Shown: positions 1-8,420 of the stretch, in pieces | How the letters are laid out: every line of letters starts with the position of its first letter | Numbering within the stretch: the stretch's first letter is position 1 | Assembly: GCF_048820915.1 (NCBI RefSeq) | Contig: NZ_JBMERR010000007.1 | Coordinates: 1-64,000, forward strand | DNA length: 64,000 nucleotides | DNA from: Cribrihabitans_A pelagius | Lineage (GTDB): Bacteria > Pseudomonadota > Alphaproteobacteria > Rhodobacterales > Rhodobacteraceae | Reading direction: 5' to 3' | Translations under genes and position numbers: made by a program | The notes under the pieces: generated by a model | What the model was told of the DNA's origin: nothing | Database searches by the model: none | Seen by the model: only the letters and a program-made list of their open reading frames with translations

Positions 1-153
1 TCATCAACGCGTGGCTTGCCGTGGGACTTGGGGAAGAAAGGCTCAAGGCGCGCCATCTGCGCGTCAGTTAGCCAGAAAAGATCAGACATGGTCACCGCTC
101 GTTTTCGAGCCGTGAATCATACCGATAGCCGAAAATCAATGGGTCCTGACCCT
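1..153 (-). mobile_element. IS5-family element, 5' end only (cut by window edge)
   Basis: Read on the minus strand, an ATG at 89 opens a frame starting MSDLFWLTDAQMARLEPFF and continuing through KSHGKPRVDD past the window edge. This is the usual N-terminus of a roseobacter IS5-family DDE transposase. The upstream stretch up to about 153 resembles the 5' end of the plus-strand copy that follows, so the element end probably lies near the CTAG at 152-155. Whether the rest of the gene is intact cannot be seen here. Confidence 0.75.
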
Positions 154-1017
154 AGGCTCTGAACCCATTGATTTCAGCCGTTCGACATAATTCACAGGTT
201 GAAAATCGAGCGATGACATGAGCGACCTCTTCTGGTTGGATGACGAGCAGATGGCCCGTCTGGAGCCCTTCTTTTCCCAAAGCCCCGCGGCAAGCCGCGG
301 GCTGGCGGCCGACGTGTCCTGAGCGGGATTATCTTTATCAATCACAATGGCTTGCGGCAGCGGAATGCGTCCAAAGTGTACGGCCCTCACAGTGAAAAGG
401 GACCGTCGCCCCAGGGAGGCGGCGTAAGCCCGCTGAACGCTGCACAACCGCTGGAAGCGATGGAGCGGCAAGGGCGTTTTTGCGCGGGCCTGCCAGGCCT
501 GGCGGCGGAACACGGTGAAGAGAAGACCGTCAAGGTCGATGCAACCTGCCTCAAGACCCGCCGGACAGCGACCCGCATGGGCGTCAAAATAGGGGCGCGG
601 ACGCCTGATAGGCCGAACCAAGGGCGGGATGAACACCAAGCTGCACACGGTCTGCGGCAGCCAGGGCCGACCGGTCAGCTTGTTGGTCACTTCCGGTCAG
701 GTTAGCGATTATTTCGGCGCAAGGGCATTGGTGAACAGCCTGCCAGGTGCCGATTGGCTCCTGGGGATCACGGCCGTGGCGCTGATTGGTTCAGAGAAGC
801 GTTGAAAGACAAAAGCATACGCGCCTGCATCCCCGGCCGGAAGCGACGCAAGATGCCCGTCAGATACGGCAAGCACCGATACAAACGGCGCAACCGTATC
901 GAAATCATGTCCGGCAGGCCCAAGGATTGACGCCGGGCCGCAAGCCGGTACGACAGGTGTCCAAAGGTGTTCCTGTCCGCCATCGCTTCCGCCGCAACCG
1001 TCATGTGCTGGCTGTGA
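154..1017 (+). pseudogene. IS5-family transposase, degraded copy
   Basis: An ATG at 218 starts MSDLFWLDDEQMARLEPFF, but the frame stops after about 34 codons. Recognisable IS5 pieces continue in shifted frames: LSGIIFINHNGLRQR near 320-365, EEKTVKVDATCLKTRRTAT near 525-575, then a stretch related to IRACIPGRKRRKMPVRYGK near 805-870, and a C-terminus ending in CWL at 1017. Several frameshifts and stops make it non-functional. It is the same family as the copy at 11770 and lies in the same orientation. Confidence 0.8.
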
Positions 1018-1037
1018 AGCAAGAACGAGGCCTGACT

Positions 1038-1988
1038 CTAGCTCATCCGGTCGCGCTGCAGCATCGGTGTCACGCCGAAAGCAGCACGGTAAACGCGGGA
1101 AAAGTGTCCGGGGCTGTCAAAGCCGCAGGCCAGCGCCACTTCGGTCACCGAGGCTTCGGTCTGCAACAGCAGATGACGCGCGCGTTCAAGGCGCATCTCC
1201 ATGAAGTACTTCTTGGGAGAGGTATTGAGGAACTTGCCGAACAGCCGCTCCAGCTGGCGGGCGGATATGCCCAGCTCCTGCGCGATGACCGAGGGCGACA
1301 CCGGATCATCCAGCCGGTCGTGCATGATCTGGATCGCCTTGGCGAGGTGCTTGTTGCGCATGCCGTTGCGCGATTGCAGCGACACCCGCTGCGCCGCGGT
1401 GGCGTGGCGCACTGCGTTGTAGACCATCTGATCCGCCACCGCGACCGAGAGGTCATAGCCGTGGTCGCGTTCGATCAGGTGCAGCATCAGGTCGGCGGTG
1501 GCGGTGCCGCCCGAGGCGGTCACGTATTTCTCGTCGGCGACAAACACGTTGCGCACCAGGTTCACTTCCGGGAACTCCTCCATGAAGCTGTCGTGGTAGT
1601 CCCAGTGGATCGCCGCCTGCATGCCGTCCAGGAAGCCCGCCTTTGCCAGGACATAGGCGCCCGAGCACAAGGCTCCTATGCGGATGCCGCGGCTGCGGGC
1701 GCGGCGCAGGGCGGCAATGAGGGCGCGGTTGTCCTGCTCCTTCATGCGGATGCCGGACAGCACGAACAGCCGGCCGCAGTCCGGCAGGCTGTCAAAACCG
1801 TGGTGCACCAGCGTGACCGACTGGTTCGAGGCGGTGGCGGTCTCGCCGTTCTGCGAGGCAAAGGACCAGCGGTACAAGGGCTTGCCGCTGATCAGATTGG
1901 CAATGCGCAAAGGGTCCACGGCGCAGGAAAACGCCATGTGGGTGAAATCCTCGACCAGGGCAAAGACGAAGTGCTGGCTCTCGGGCAT
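1038..1988 (-). CDS. GlxA-type transcriptional regulator (DJ-1/PfpI domain plus AraC HTH)
   Basis: A 316-residue protein. Residues about 5-170 form a DJ-1/PfpI-like class I amidotransferase fold, with GALCSGAYVLAKAGFLDG around the nucleophile-elbow position. Residues about 210-310 form an AraC-type DNA-binding domain with two helix-turn-helix units (SPSVIAQELGISARQLERLF and VTEVALACGFDSPGHFSRVY). This is the architecture of GbdR, CdhR and related regulators of betaine and carnitine catabolism. It lies just downstream of the ProX/W/V genes on the same strand, which fits control of quaternary-amine uptake and use. The ligand is not readable from sequence. Confidence 0.85.
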   Translation of the reverse strand: MPESQHFVFALVEDFTHMAFSCAVDPLRIANLISGKPLYRWSFASQNGETATASNQSVTLVHHGFDSLPDCGRLFVLSGIRMKEQDNRALIAALRRARSRGIRIGALCSGAYVLAKAGFLDGMQAAIHWDYHDSFMEEFPEVNLVRNVFVADEKYVTASGGTATADLMLHLIERDHGYDLSVAVADQMVYNAVRHATAAQRVSLQSRNGMRNKHLAKAIQIMHDRLDDPVSPSVIAQELGISARQLERLFGKFLNTSPKKYFMEMRLERARHLLLQTEASVTEVALACGFDSPGHFSRVYRAAFGVTPMLQRDRMS

Positions 1989-2045
1989 TTCAGGCTCCTT
2001 GAGGCGGGCAGCGCTGCGCAGGGACCCCGCGCAGCGCCTCAGCTA

Positions 2046-3035
2046 TTATTCCGCAGCGGCGCGGGCGGCGTCCAGCCAGGCGTCATAGTCCGCGCGGTTC
2101 TCCTCGATCCAGGCGTCGACATGGCGGCCGATGTCGCGGGAGCTGTCCTCGCCATCCGCCATCTTCTTGTTCTGGGCCGAGATGTCGTTGACGTCGATCT
2201 TTGCAACCTCGAACAGTTTCGCAGCGGCCGGGTTGGCCTCAAGGAAGGCGTCGGCGGCGAGTACGTACATGCTGTCCACCGCAAAGCCGAGGTTCTTGCC
2301 GTTGAACTCGGTGTTGGCCTCCGCCCCGTCCGGCAGCGAGGTGTAGGGGACGTTCAGCCATTCCACATCCTGGCCGGGAACAAGGGCGCCGGAAACCCAG
2401 TAGGGCGTCCAAGTGTAATAGATGACCGGTTCGCCATTGGCGTGCAGAGCAATCGTCTCCGCGATGATCGCGTTGTAAGCCCCCTGATTGTGAGTGACGG
2501 TATCACGCAAGCCGAACTCGGTCAGCTGATGCTCGATCACGCGCTCGCAGCCCCAGCCCGGGACGCAGCCCGCCAGGTCCGCCTTGCCATCGCCGTTGGC
2601 GTCGAACTTCGCCGCGACGTCCGGGTCCTGCAGGTCGCCGAGGCTGGTGACGCCCGCATCATAAGAGGCCTTGTCGACGAGATAGCCCTGCAGCATGCCG
2701 TCGACGAAGGGGCCAACCTTCTCCAGCACGTCTTCGCCGCCCGATTCCTCGAAGAAGGCGGAATGCAGCGTGTTCCAGTGGATCGGGTAGAAATCCGCAT
2801 CCCCGGTGCCGACCGCCAGATGCGCGGTCTGGATTTCGGTCTCCAGCGGTTCGGCAACCGTGTAGCCAAGATCCTCCAGCGCGCGGAACAGGATGCGCGA
2901 CTGGAAGTATTCCTCGGCGATCAGACCGATGACCGGGCGCACGGTGACGCCTTCGCCGGGGGTCTCGCTGGCTAGGGCGGCGCCTGCAAGCATTGTGCTT
3001 GCGGCCAGGGAAAAGGTGAAGGTGGTCCTGAACAT
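2046..3035 (-). CDS. proX: Glycine betaine/proline-type ABC transporter substrate-binding protein
   Basis: A 329-residue periplasmic binding protein of the OpuAC/ProX family. A clear signal peptide occupies about residues 1-22 (hydrophobic run, then ALAS). Aromatic segments such as FYPIHWNTLH and YYTWTPYWVSG are typical of the cage that binds quaternary ammonium groups. It is the third gene of a proV-proW-proX unit read on the minus strand, 53 bp after proW. The ligand could be glycine betaine, proline or hydroxyproline betaine, carnitine or TMAO; roseobacter TmoX proteins are related, so the symbol is only generic. Confidence 0.85.
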   Translation of the reverse strand: MFRTTFTFSLAASTMLAGAALASETPGEGVTVRPVIGLIAEEYFQSRILFRALEDLGYTVAEPLETEIQTAHLAVGTGDADFYPIHWNTLHSAFFEESGGEDVLEKVGPFVDGMLQGYLVDKASYDAGVTSLGDLQDPDVAAKFDANGDGKADLAGCVPGWGCERVIEHQLTEFGLRDTVTHNQGAYNAIIAETIALHANGEPVIYYTWTPYWVSGALVPGQDVEWLNVPYTSLPDGAEANTEFNGKNLGFAVDSMYVLAADAFLEANPAAAKLFEVAKIDVNDISAQNKKMADGEDSSRDIGRHVDAWIEENRADYDAWLDAARAAAE

Positions 3036-3088
3036 GGAAAATCGCTCCTCTGTCTGTGCTCAGTTTTCTTTGGTTCTTGAGTTGTGTC

Positions 3089-4027
3089 TCAGGCCCGGCC
3101 CGCGAGGCGCAGCACGGCGCCCACCGGGCCGCCCTGCCACCAGTGCCGGTGGCCGCGGTCGCGCCCGGCCCGGCCCATGCCCTGGGTAATCCGGTCCAGC
3201 ACGATGGCGAGGATCACGATGCCGAGGCCGCCAACGATGGCCTTGCCCGCATCGAGCCGGCCCATCGCCCGCAGCACCTCGTTCCCCAGCCCCTTGACCG
3301 AGATCATCGAAGCGATCACCACCATCGACAGCGACAGCATGATGGTCTGGTTGACGCCCGCGAGGATGGTCGGCGTCGCGAGCGGCAGCTCGACTTTGAA
3401 AAGCACCTGTGCGGGGCTCGCGCCGAACGCGCGCGCGGCCTCCACCACCGAGGCGTTAACGCCGCGGATGCCAAGCGAAGTGAGCCGGATCATCGGCGGC
3501 AGCGCAAAAATGATGGTCACGATGACGCCGGAGACATTGCCGATCCCGACCAGCATCACCACCGGCACCAGGTATACGAAGGCGGGGATGGTCTGCATCG
3601 TGTCGAGCACCGGCCGGATCGCCTTTTCCAGGCGGTCGTTCTTGCCCGCGAGCACGCCCAGCGGCAGGCCGATGATGAAACACAGGATCACGGCGGAGAC
3701 CACGATTGCCAGCGTCGTCATCGCCAGCCCCCAGGCGTTGGGCGACAGGAAGCCCAGCACGGTCAGGCAGGCCCCGACCAGCACCGCGATGCGCGGCCCG
3801 GCTGCCTGCCAGGCGATCAGCACCAGGATCAGCAGCATCACCAGCGGCGGCACCGCATTCAGGGCGCCGTCGATGCCGGTGATCATCTCGTTGAAGAAGT
3901 TCTTCACCGGCTGGATAGCGCCGCGGTTGGAAATTGCCCATTGCTTCACTCCATCGGCGCTGCCGGCGATGCCGAGATCGACTGAGGAGAACGGGTCGAG
4001 TATCGAGAAGGTCTGTTCTTCGGCCAT
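3089..4027 (-). CDS. proW: Glycine betaine/proline-type ABC transporter permease
   Basis: A 312-residue inner-membrane permease with a soluble N-terminus of about 45 residues and several hydrophobic segments (for example LVMLLILVLIAWQAAG and LAIVVSAVILCFIIGLPLG). The EAA-type loop EAARAFGASPAQVLFKVELP contacts the ATPase. It lies 11 bp after proV and 53 bp before proX, in one operon. Family assignment is firm; the substrate follows the binding protein and is unknown. The C-terminus after residue about 285 is hydrophilic and Arg/Gly-rich. Confidence 0.87.
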   Translation of the reverse strand: MAEEQTFSILDPFSSVDLGIAGSADGVKQWAISNRGAIQPVKNFFNEMITGIDGALNAVPPLVMLLILVLIAWQAAGPRIAVLVGACLTVLGFLSPNAWGLAMTTLAIVVSAVILCFIIGLPLGVLAGKNDRLEKAIRPVLDTMQTIPAFVYLVPVVMLVGIGNVSGVIVTIIFALPPMIRLTSLGIRGVNASVVEAARAFGASPAQVLFKVELPLATPTILAGVNQTIMLSLSMVVIASMISVKGLGNEVLRAMGRLDAGKAIVGGLGIVILAIVLDRITQGMGRAGRDRGHRHWWQGGPVGAVLRLAGRA

Positions 4028-4038
4028 GGGATGCGTCC

Positions 4039-5121
4039 TTATTCCGCTGCCTGCTGCAGGGCGCTGGTCTCGCCCTTGATGCCGCGCAACAGCGCGTTCT
4101 TAGTGACCACACCCAGCGCCTTGCCGTCGGCCCTCACGACAATCGGGTGCTGGGTTGCGATCGAGAGGTTCAGCAGGTCGTCGAGGGAGTGGTCCGGGTG
4201 CGCCTCCGCCCATCCGGCCATGTCGGCCGGACCCTTGCGCTGCTCATAGGCGGCAACCGGCTCCATGATCCGGCCTGCCGAGATCAGGCCGAGCTTGGAA
4301 ATCCCTGCAACGAAGTCGGCGACATAGTCGTCGGCCGGGTTGGTGACGATATCTTCGGGCGTGCCGACCTGCACCAGGGCGCCGTCTTTCATGATGGCGA
4401 TGCGGTGGCCGATCCGGATCGCCTCATCCAGGTCGTGGGTGATGAAGAGCGTGGTTTTCTTCATCTCGGCCGAGAGCGCCATGAACTTGTCCTGCAACTG
4501 GCGGCGGATCAGCGGGTCGAGGGCCGAGAAGGGCTCGTCCATCAAGAGGATCGCGGGATCGGCGGCGATGGCGCGGGCGAGGCCGACGCGCTGCTGCATG
4601 CCGCCCGACAGCTCATCCGGGTATTTCTGCTCCCAGCCGTCGAGCTCCACCGCCTTGATGGCCCGCAGGGCGTTGTCGCGGCGCGCCTTGGCGCTGTGGC
4701 CGCGCACCTCCTGGCTGAAGGAGACGTTCTCCAGCACCGTGCGGTGCGGCATCAGCGCCATGTTCTGGAACACCATCCCGATCTTTTCGGCCCGAAGCTG
4801 ACGCAGATCGCGGGCCGACAGCGCATTCACGTTCTGCCCTTCGATGAAAAGCTGCCCCGACGTGGGTTCGATCAGCCGGTTCACGTGGCGAATCAAAGTG
4901 GATTTTCCCGAGCCTGAAAGCCCCATGATGCAGAAGATCTCACCGCGCCCGACGCTGAAGCTCGCATCCTGCACGCCAACAACGCAATTGAAGCGGTCGC
5001 GCACTTCAATCTTGCCAAGCCCCTGTTCCTGAACAGCTTTCATCGCCTCATCCGCATGCTTTCCGAAGATCTTCCAAAGTCTCCGGCAGTCGATGACGGC
5101 GTCTTGCGGGTTTCCAGTCAC
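4039..5121 (-). CDS. proV: Glycine betaine/proline-type ABC transporter ATP-binding protein
   Basis: A 360-residue ATPase with Walker A GLSGSGKSTLIRH, Q-loop MVFQNMALMPHRTV, signature LSGGMQQRVGLARA, Walker B ILLMDEPFSALDP and a switch His in TLFITHDLDEA. After residue about 275 there is a CBS-like regulatory extension (HPIVVRADGKALGVVTKNAL), as in ProV/OpuAA, where it senses ionic strength. The start is a GTG at 5121 preceded by GGAGG; the ATG two bases upstream is out of frame. First gene of the importer operon, divergent from the GntR regulator. Confidence 0.88.
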   Translation of the reverse strand: MTGNPQDAVIDCRRLWKIFGKHADEAMKAVQEQGLGKIEVRDRFNCVVGVQDASFSVGRGEIFCIMGLSGSGKSTLIRHVNRLIEPTSGQLFIEGQNVNALSARDLRQLRAEKIGMVFQNMALMPHRTVLENVSFSQEVRGHSAKARRDNALRAIKAVELDGWEQKYPDELSGGMQQRVGLARAIAADPAILLMDEPFSALDPLIRRQLQDKFMALSAEMKKTTLFITHDLDEAIRIGHRIAIMKDGALVQVGTPEDIVTNPADDYVADFVAGISKLGLISAGRIMEPVAAYEQRKGPADMAGWAEAHPDHSLDDLLNLSIATQHPIVVRADGKALGVVTKNALLRGIKGETSALQQAAE

Positions 5122-5167
5122 ATCAATCCTCCAACAAGTAGATTTGAGAATACTGCACGTTTTCTTA

Positions 5168-5206
5168 TTGTATACCAGCTGTATTTTAGTCTAGTACGAG
5201 TCGTAC
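5168..5206. promoter_or_regulatory. Candidate GntR operators between proV and gntR
   Basis: The 157-bp divergent spacer holds TTGTATACCA at 5168-5177, built on a GTATAC core, and a perfect hexamer palindrome GTACGA-G-TCGTAC at 5194-5206. Both are of the GT...AC type preferred by FadR-class GntR proteins. The position between the importer operon and the gene of a FadR-class regulator makes autoregulation and co-control likely. Binding is inferred. Confidence 0.45.
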
Positions 5207-5278
5207 AGCCAAGTTGCGCATGCCTTTGCGGCGGGTCATTCTGGCGCCCTGCACTGGTGATTGACGGAGGCGAAAGCT

Positions 5279-5989
5279 TTGAAAGACGCAGCCAAACTAA
5301 GAAAGACAGAGGCCTATGCGAGCCTGAAGCAGCGAATCCTGACCCTGGTCCTGGCACCGGACGAGGATCTGGATGAGCCCCGGCTCTGCGAGGAATTCAG
5401 CCTGTCGCGCACCCCGCTGCGCGAGGTCTGCCGCCAGATGGCGGGCGAAGGCTACCTGGTGCTGCGCGAAAACCGCCCGGCGCGGGTGTCGGGCATGTCC
5501 TACACCACCCTGCGCGACTTCTTCCTAGCCGCACCGATGATCTATGGCGCGGTGCTGCGCCTGGCCGCCGCCAATGCCCGTCCGGAGCAGATCGCCGCGC
5601 TGAAGGCCGCGCAGGAGGAGTTCCGCGCCGCACTGCGCACTGGCTCGGGCGCCGACCGGGCGCTGGCCAACAACCGTTTCCACGAGATCACGGGCGAGAT
5701 GGCGGGCAACGTCTACCTGCTGCCTTCCTTCCAGCGGCTGCTGATCGACCATGCCCGCATCGGTATGACCTTCTACCGTCCGCAAAACGCCGAAATGGCA
5801 GAGAACCTGTCGGAGGCGAGCCAGCAGCACGACGCCATAATCGCCGCCATCGAGGCAGGCGACGAGACCGCGGCAGCGCAGCTGGCCGAGGACCACTGGA
5901 ACCTGTCGCGCGGACAGATCGAACTTTTCGTCATGCCCTCGGCGCTGGATGTGCCGATGGGCACATTCACCCGCCAATCCCCAGTCTAG
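5279..5989 (+). CDS. GntR-family (FadR class, FCD domain) transcriptional regulator
   Basis: About 236 residues. The N-terminal winged helix-turn-helix spans residues about 8-75 (SLKQRILTLVLAPDEDLDEP, SRTPLREVCRQMAGEGYLVL). Residues about 85-215 form an all-helical FCD ligand domain. I place the start at TTG 5279 because GGAGG lies eight bases upstream; an in-frame TTG at 5261 has no ribosome site. The gene leads an operon with the aldolase (10 bp gap), aldehyde dehydrogenase and flavoprotein, and probably responds to a substrate or intermediate of that pathway. Confidence 0.85.
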   Translation: MKDAAKLRKTEAYASLKQRILTLVLAPDEDLDEPRLCEEFSLSRTPLREVCRQMAGEGYLVLRENRPARVSGMSYTTLRDFFLAAPMIYGAVLRLAAANARPEQIAALKAAQEEFRAALRTGSGADRALANNRFHEITGEMAGNVYLLPSFQRLLIDHARIGMTFYRPQNAEMAENLSEASQQHDAIIAAIEAGDETAAAQLAEDHWNLSRGQIELFVMPSALDVPMGTFTRQSPV

Positions 5990-5999
5990 AGGACCCCGA

Positions 6000-6917
6000 A
6001 TGACCCCAATCTTCCAATTCCGAGGGATCTACACCCCGGTCGTGACACCCTATGACGACGGCGGCCGGGTCATTTGGGACGCGCTGGCCGATGTCATCGA
6101 ATACCTGGTCAGCCAGGGCGTGCATGGCATCATCAGCGGGGGGTCGACGGGCGAGAACTACGCCCAGAGCGTGGAAGAACGGCTGGAGCTGGCCCGCTTC
6201 ACCCGCGAAAGGCTGAACGGGCGGCTGCCGCTGGTGGTGGGCACCGGCGCGATGATGACGCCGGATTCGATTGCGCTGGCCGCGGGCGCCCGGGAGCTTG
6301 GAGCCGATTCGATCCTTCTTGCGAGCCCCGCCTACTCGGTGCCGACCGACCGGGAGAACGCGTTGAACGCGCTGGCGATCGACAAGGCCGCCGATCTGCC
6401 GGTGATGCTCTACAACTACCCGCACCGCACCGGCACCATGATGGGCGAGGAGTTCCTGGACCGGGTCGGGCGCAGCCGCAACTTCTGCGGCATCAAGGAA
6501 AGCTCGGGCGACATCAACCGGGTGCATCTCCTGGCGCGCGACTACCCGCATATCCAGCTGGGCTGCGGCATGGACGATCAGGCGCTTGAGTTCTTCGCCT
6601 GGGGCGCGCCCTTCTGGGTCTGCGGCGGCTCGAACTTCCTGCCCGCCGAGCATGTGGCGCTCTACAATGCCTGCGTGACCGACGGAAACTTCGCCAAGGG
6701 CCGCCGGATCATGTCGGCGATGCTGCCGCTGATGCGGGTGCTCGAACAGGGCGGCAAGTTCATCCAGACCATCAAGCACGGTGTCACCATGAACGGGATC
6801 TCTGCCGGAGAAATGCGCCCGCCCCTCAAGGGGCTGAACAAGGACGACAAACGCGCGCTGGAACAGGTTGTGCGCGTCCTGAAAACCACCATTGCCGAAA
6901 TTCAAGCTGAGGGCTGA
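6000..6917 (+). CDS. Dihydrodipicolinate synthase-family Schiff-base lyase/deaminase
   Basis: A 305-residue TIM-barrel enzyme of the DapA/NAL family. It shows the GGSTGE phosphate-like loop, the Tyr motif YNYPHRTG (Tyr138) and the Schiff-base lysine Lys166 in CGIKESSGD, with the normal 28-residue Tyr-Lys spacing. A housekeeping DapA role is unlikely because the gene sits between a GntR regulator and an aldehyde dehydrogenase. Beside a DAO-type flavoprotein it could be a 1-pyrroline-4-hydroxy-2-carboxylate deaminase (HypD family), giving 2-oxoglutarate semialdehyde for the next enzyme. Other 2-keto-acid lyase roles remain possible. Confidence 0.8.
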   Translation: MTPIFQFRGIYTPVVTPYDDGGRVIWDALADVIEYLVSQGVHGIISGGSTGENYAQSVEERLELARFTRERLNGRLPLVVGTGAMMTPDSIALAAGARELGADSILLASPAYSVPTDRENALNALAIDKAADLPVMLYNYPHRTGTMMGEEFLDRVGRSRNFCGIKESSGDINRVHLLARDYPHIQLGCGMDDQALEFFAWGAPFWVCGGSNFLPAEHVALYNACVTDGNFAKGRRIMSAMLPLMRVLEQGGKFIQTIKHGVTMNGISAGEMRPPLKGLNKDDKRALEQVVRVLKTTIAEIQAEG

Positions 6918-6920
6918 TCC

Positions 6921-8420
6921 ATGTCTCTGCTGACCACCGAAGAATACAAGGCCCTCGCGGCCACTCTCGATCTGCCGGAAGGCGCCTTCATCGACGGCGG
7001 CTTCCGCCCGGCGGCCTCGGGCAAGACGTTTGAGACCGTGAACCCGGCCACCGGCGAGAAGCTTGCCGATATCGCCGCCTGCGGCGCCGCGGACGTGGAC
7101 TTCGCCGTCGAAAAGGCCCGTGAGGCGTTTGACGACGGCCGCTGGTCCCGCTTGCACCCGTCCGCGCGAAAGGACGTGCTGATCCGGCTATGCAAGCTGA
7201 TGACCCGTAACGCGCGCGAGCTGGCGCTGATGGAGAGCCTGGATTCGGGCAAGACTATCTATGACTGCGAAACCGTCGACGTGCCCGAGGCCATCCACTG
7301 CCTGAAGTGGCACGCCGAAGCGATCGACAAGATCTACGACCAGGTCGCGCCTGCCTCTGAAGACCATATCGCCCTCGTGGTGCGCGAGCCCATTGGCGTG
7401 GCGGGCCTGGTGCTGCCCTGGAACTTCCCGCTGCTGATGCTCGCGTGGAAGATCGGCCCGGCGCTGGCGGCCGGCTGTTCGGTGGTGGTGAAACCCGCGG
7501 CCGAGACCACGCTCACAACCTTGCGGGTGGCCGAGCTGGCCCATGAGGCAGGCCTGCCCCGCGGCGTGCTGAACGTGGTGCCCGGCAGCGGCGCCGGGGT
7601 CGGCGAGCCGATCGGCCGGCACTTGGACATCGACCTGGTCTCCTTCACCGGCTCCACCGCCACCGGCAAGCGCTTTCTCACCTATGCGGCGGAAAGCAAC
7701 GCCAAGGAGGTGGTGCTGGAGATGGGCGGCAAGAACCCCGCCATCGTGATGGAAGATGCCGAAAACCTCGACCGCGCCGCCGCGCATATTGTGAATGGCG
7801 CCTTCTGGAACATGGGCGAGAACTGCTCCGCCGTCTCCCGCCTCATAGTCCACAAGGACGTGAAAGCAGAGCTCCTGGAGCGCATCGCCCATCATGCCAG
7901 ATCCTGGAAAGTGGGTGATCCGCTGGACCCGCAGACCCGTGTCGGAGCGCTGGTCTCCAAGGCGCATTTCGACAAGGTTTGCGGATACCTCGCCAAGGCG
8001 GAGAAGGTGATCCTCGGCGGCAAGACCTACGACGGCGCCTTTGTCGAACCCACCGTGGTCAATGCCTCCGGAAATGACTCAGTGCTGGCGAAGGAAGAGA
8101 TTTTCGGCCCGGTGCTGAGCGTCATCGAGGCCGCGAATTTCGACGAGGCGATCCGCATCGCCAATGATACCGAATATGGTCTCTGTGCATCGATCTTCAC
8201 CACCAACGCCAAGCGCGCGATCCGCGGCGCTCGTGCTCTTCGCGCCGGGACGGTGACCGTCAACAGCTTTGGCGAAGGCGATATCTCCACACCCTTCGGT
8301 GGCTATAAGCAGTCGGGTTTTGGCGGCCGGGATAACTCCCTTCATGCCCATGACCAGTACACCCAGCTCAAGACCATCTGGATCGACCTCGCCGATGATG
8401 CGGATGAGGCCGTGTCTTGA
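6921..8420 (+). CDS. NAD(P)-dependent aldehyde dehydrogenase
   Basis: A 499-residue ALDH-superfamily enzyme of normal length. It has the cofactor motif FTGSTATGK, general-base Glu267 in LEMGGKNP and catalytic Cys302 in GENCSA, the classic numbering. Overall it looks most like PuuC-type omega-aminoaldehyde dehydrogenases. It follows the DapA-like gene by 3 bp and overlaps the flavoprotein start. Candidate substrates are 2-oxoglutarate semialdehyde, if the pathway is hydroxyproline-type, or a gamma-glutamylated or betaine-type aldehyde. Confidence 0.87.
   Translation: MSLLTTEEYKALAATLDLPEGAFIDGGFRPAASGKTFETVNPATGEKLADIAACGAADVDFAVEKAREAFDDGRWSRLHPSARKDVLIRLCKLMTRNARELALMESLDSGKTIYDCETVDVPEAIHCLKWHAEAIDKIYDQVAPASEDHIALVVREPIGVAGLVLPWNFPLLMLAWKIGPALAAGCSVVVKPAAETTLTTLRVAELAHEAGLPRGVLNVVPGSGAGVGEPIGRHLDIDLVSFTGSTATGKRFLTYAAESNAKEVVLEMGGKNPAIVMEDAENLDRAAAHIVNGAFWNMGENCSAVSRLIVHKDVKAELLERIAHHARSWKVGDPLDPQTRVGALVSKAHFDKVCGYLAKAEKVILGGKTYDGAFVEPTVVNASGNDSVLAKEEIFGPVLSVIEAANFDEAIRIANDTEYGLCASIFTTNAKRAIRGARALRAGTVTVNSFGEGDISTPFGGYKQSGFGGRDNSLHAHDQYTQLKTIWIDLADDADEAVS

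Noticed and set aside
786..2975. A 729-codon open frame on the plus strand
   Set aside because: It is antisense to the AraC-type regulator and proX, which have clear domains and a signal peptide. The product is rich in His, Arg, Gln and Val, as expected from the complement of GC-rich genes.
6000..6917. Housekeeping dapA
   Set aside because: The family fits, but the operon partners (GntR, ALDH, DAO flavoprotein) point to catabolism, so the symbol was withheld.
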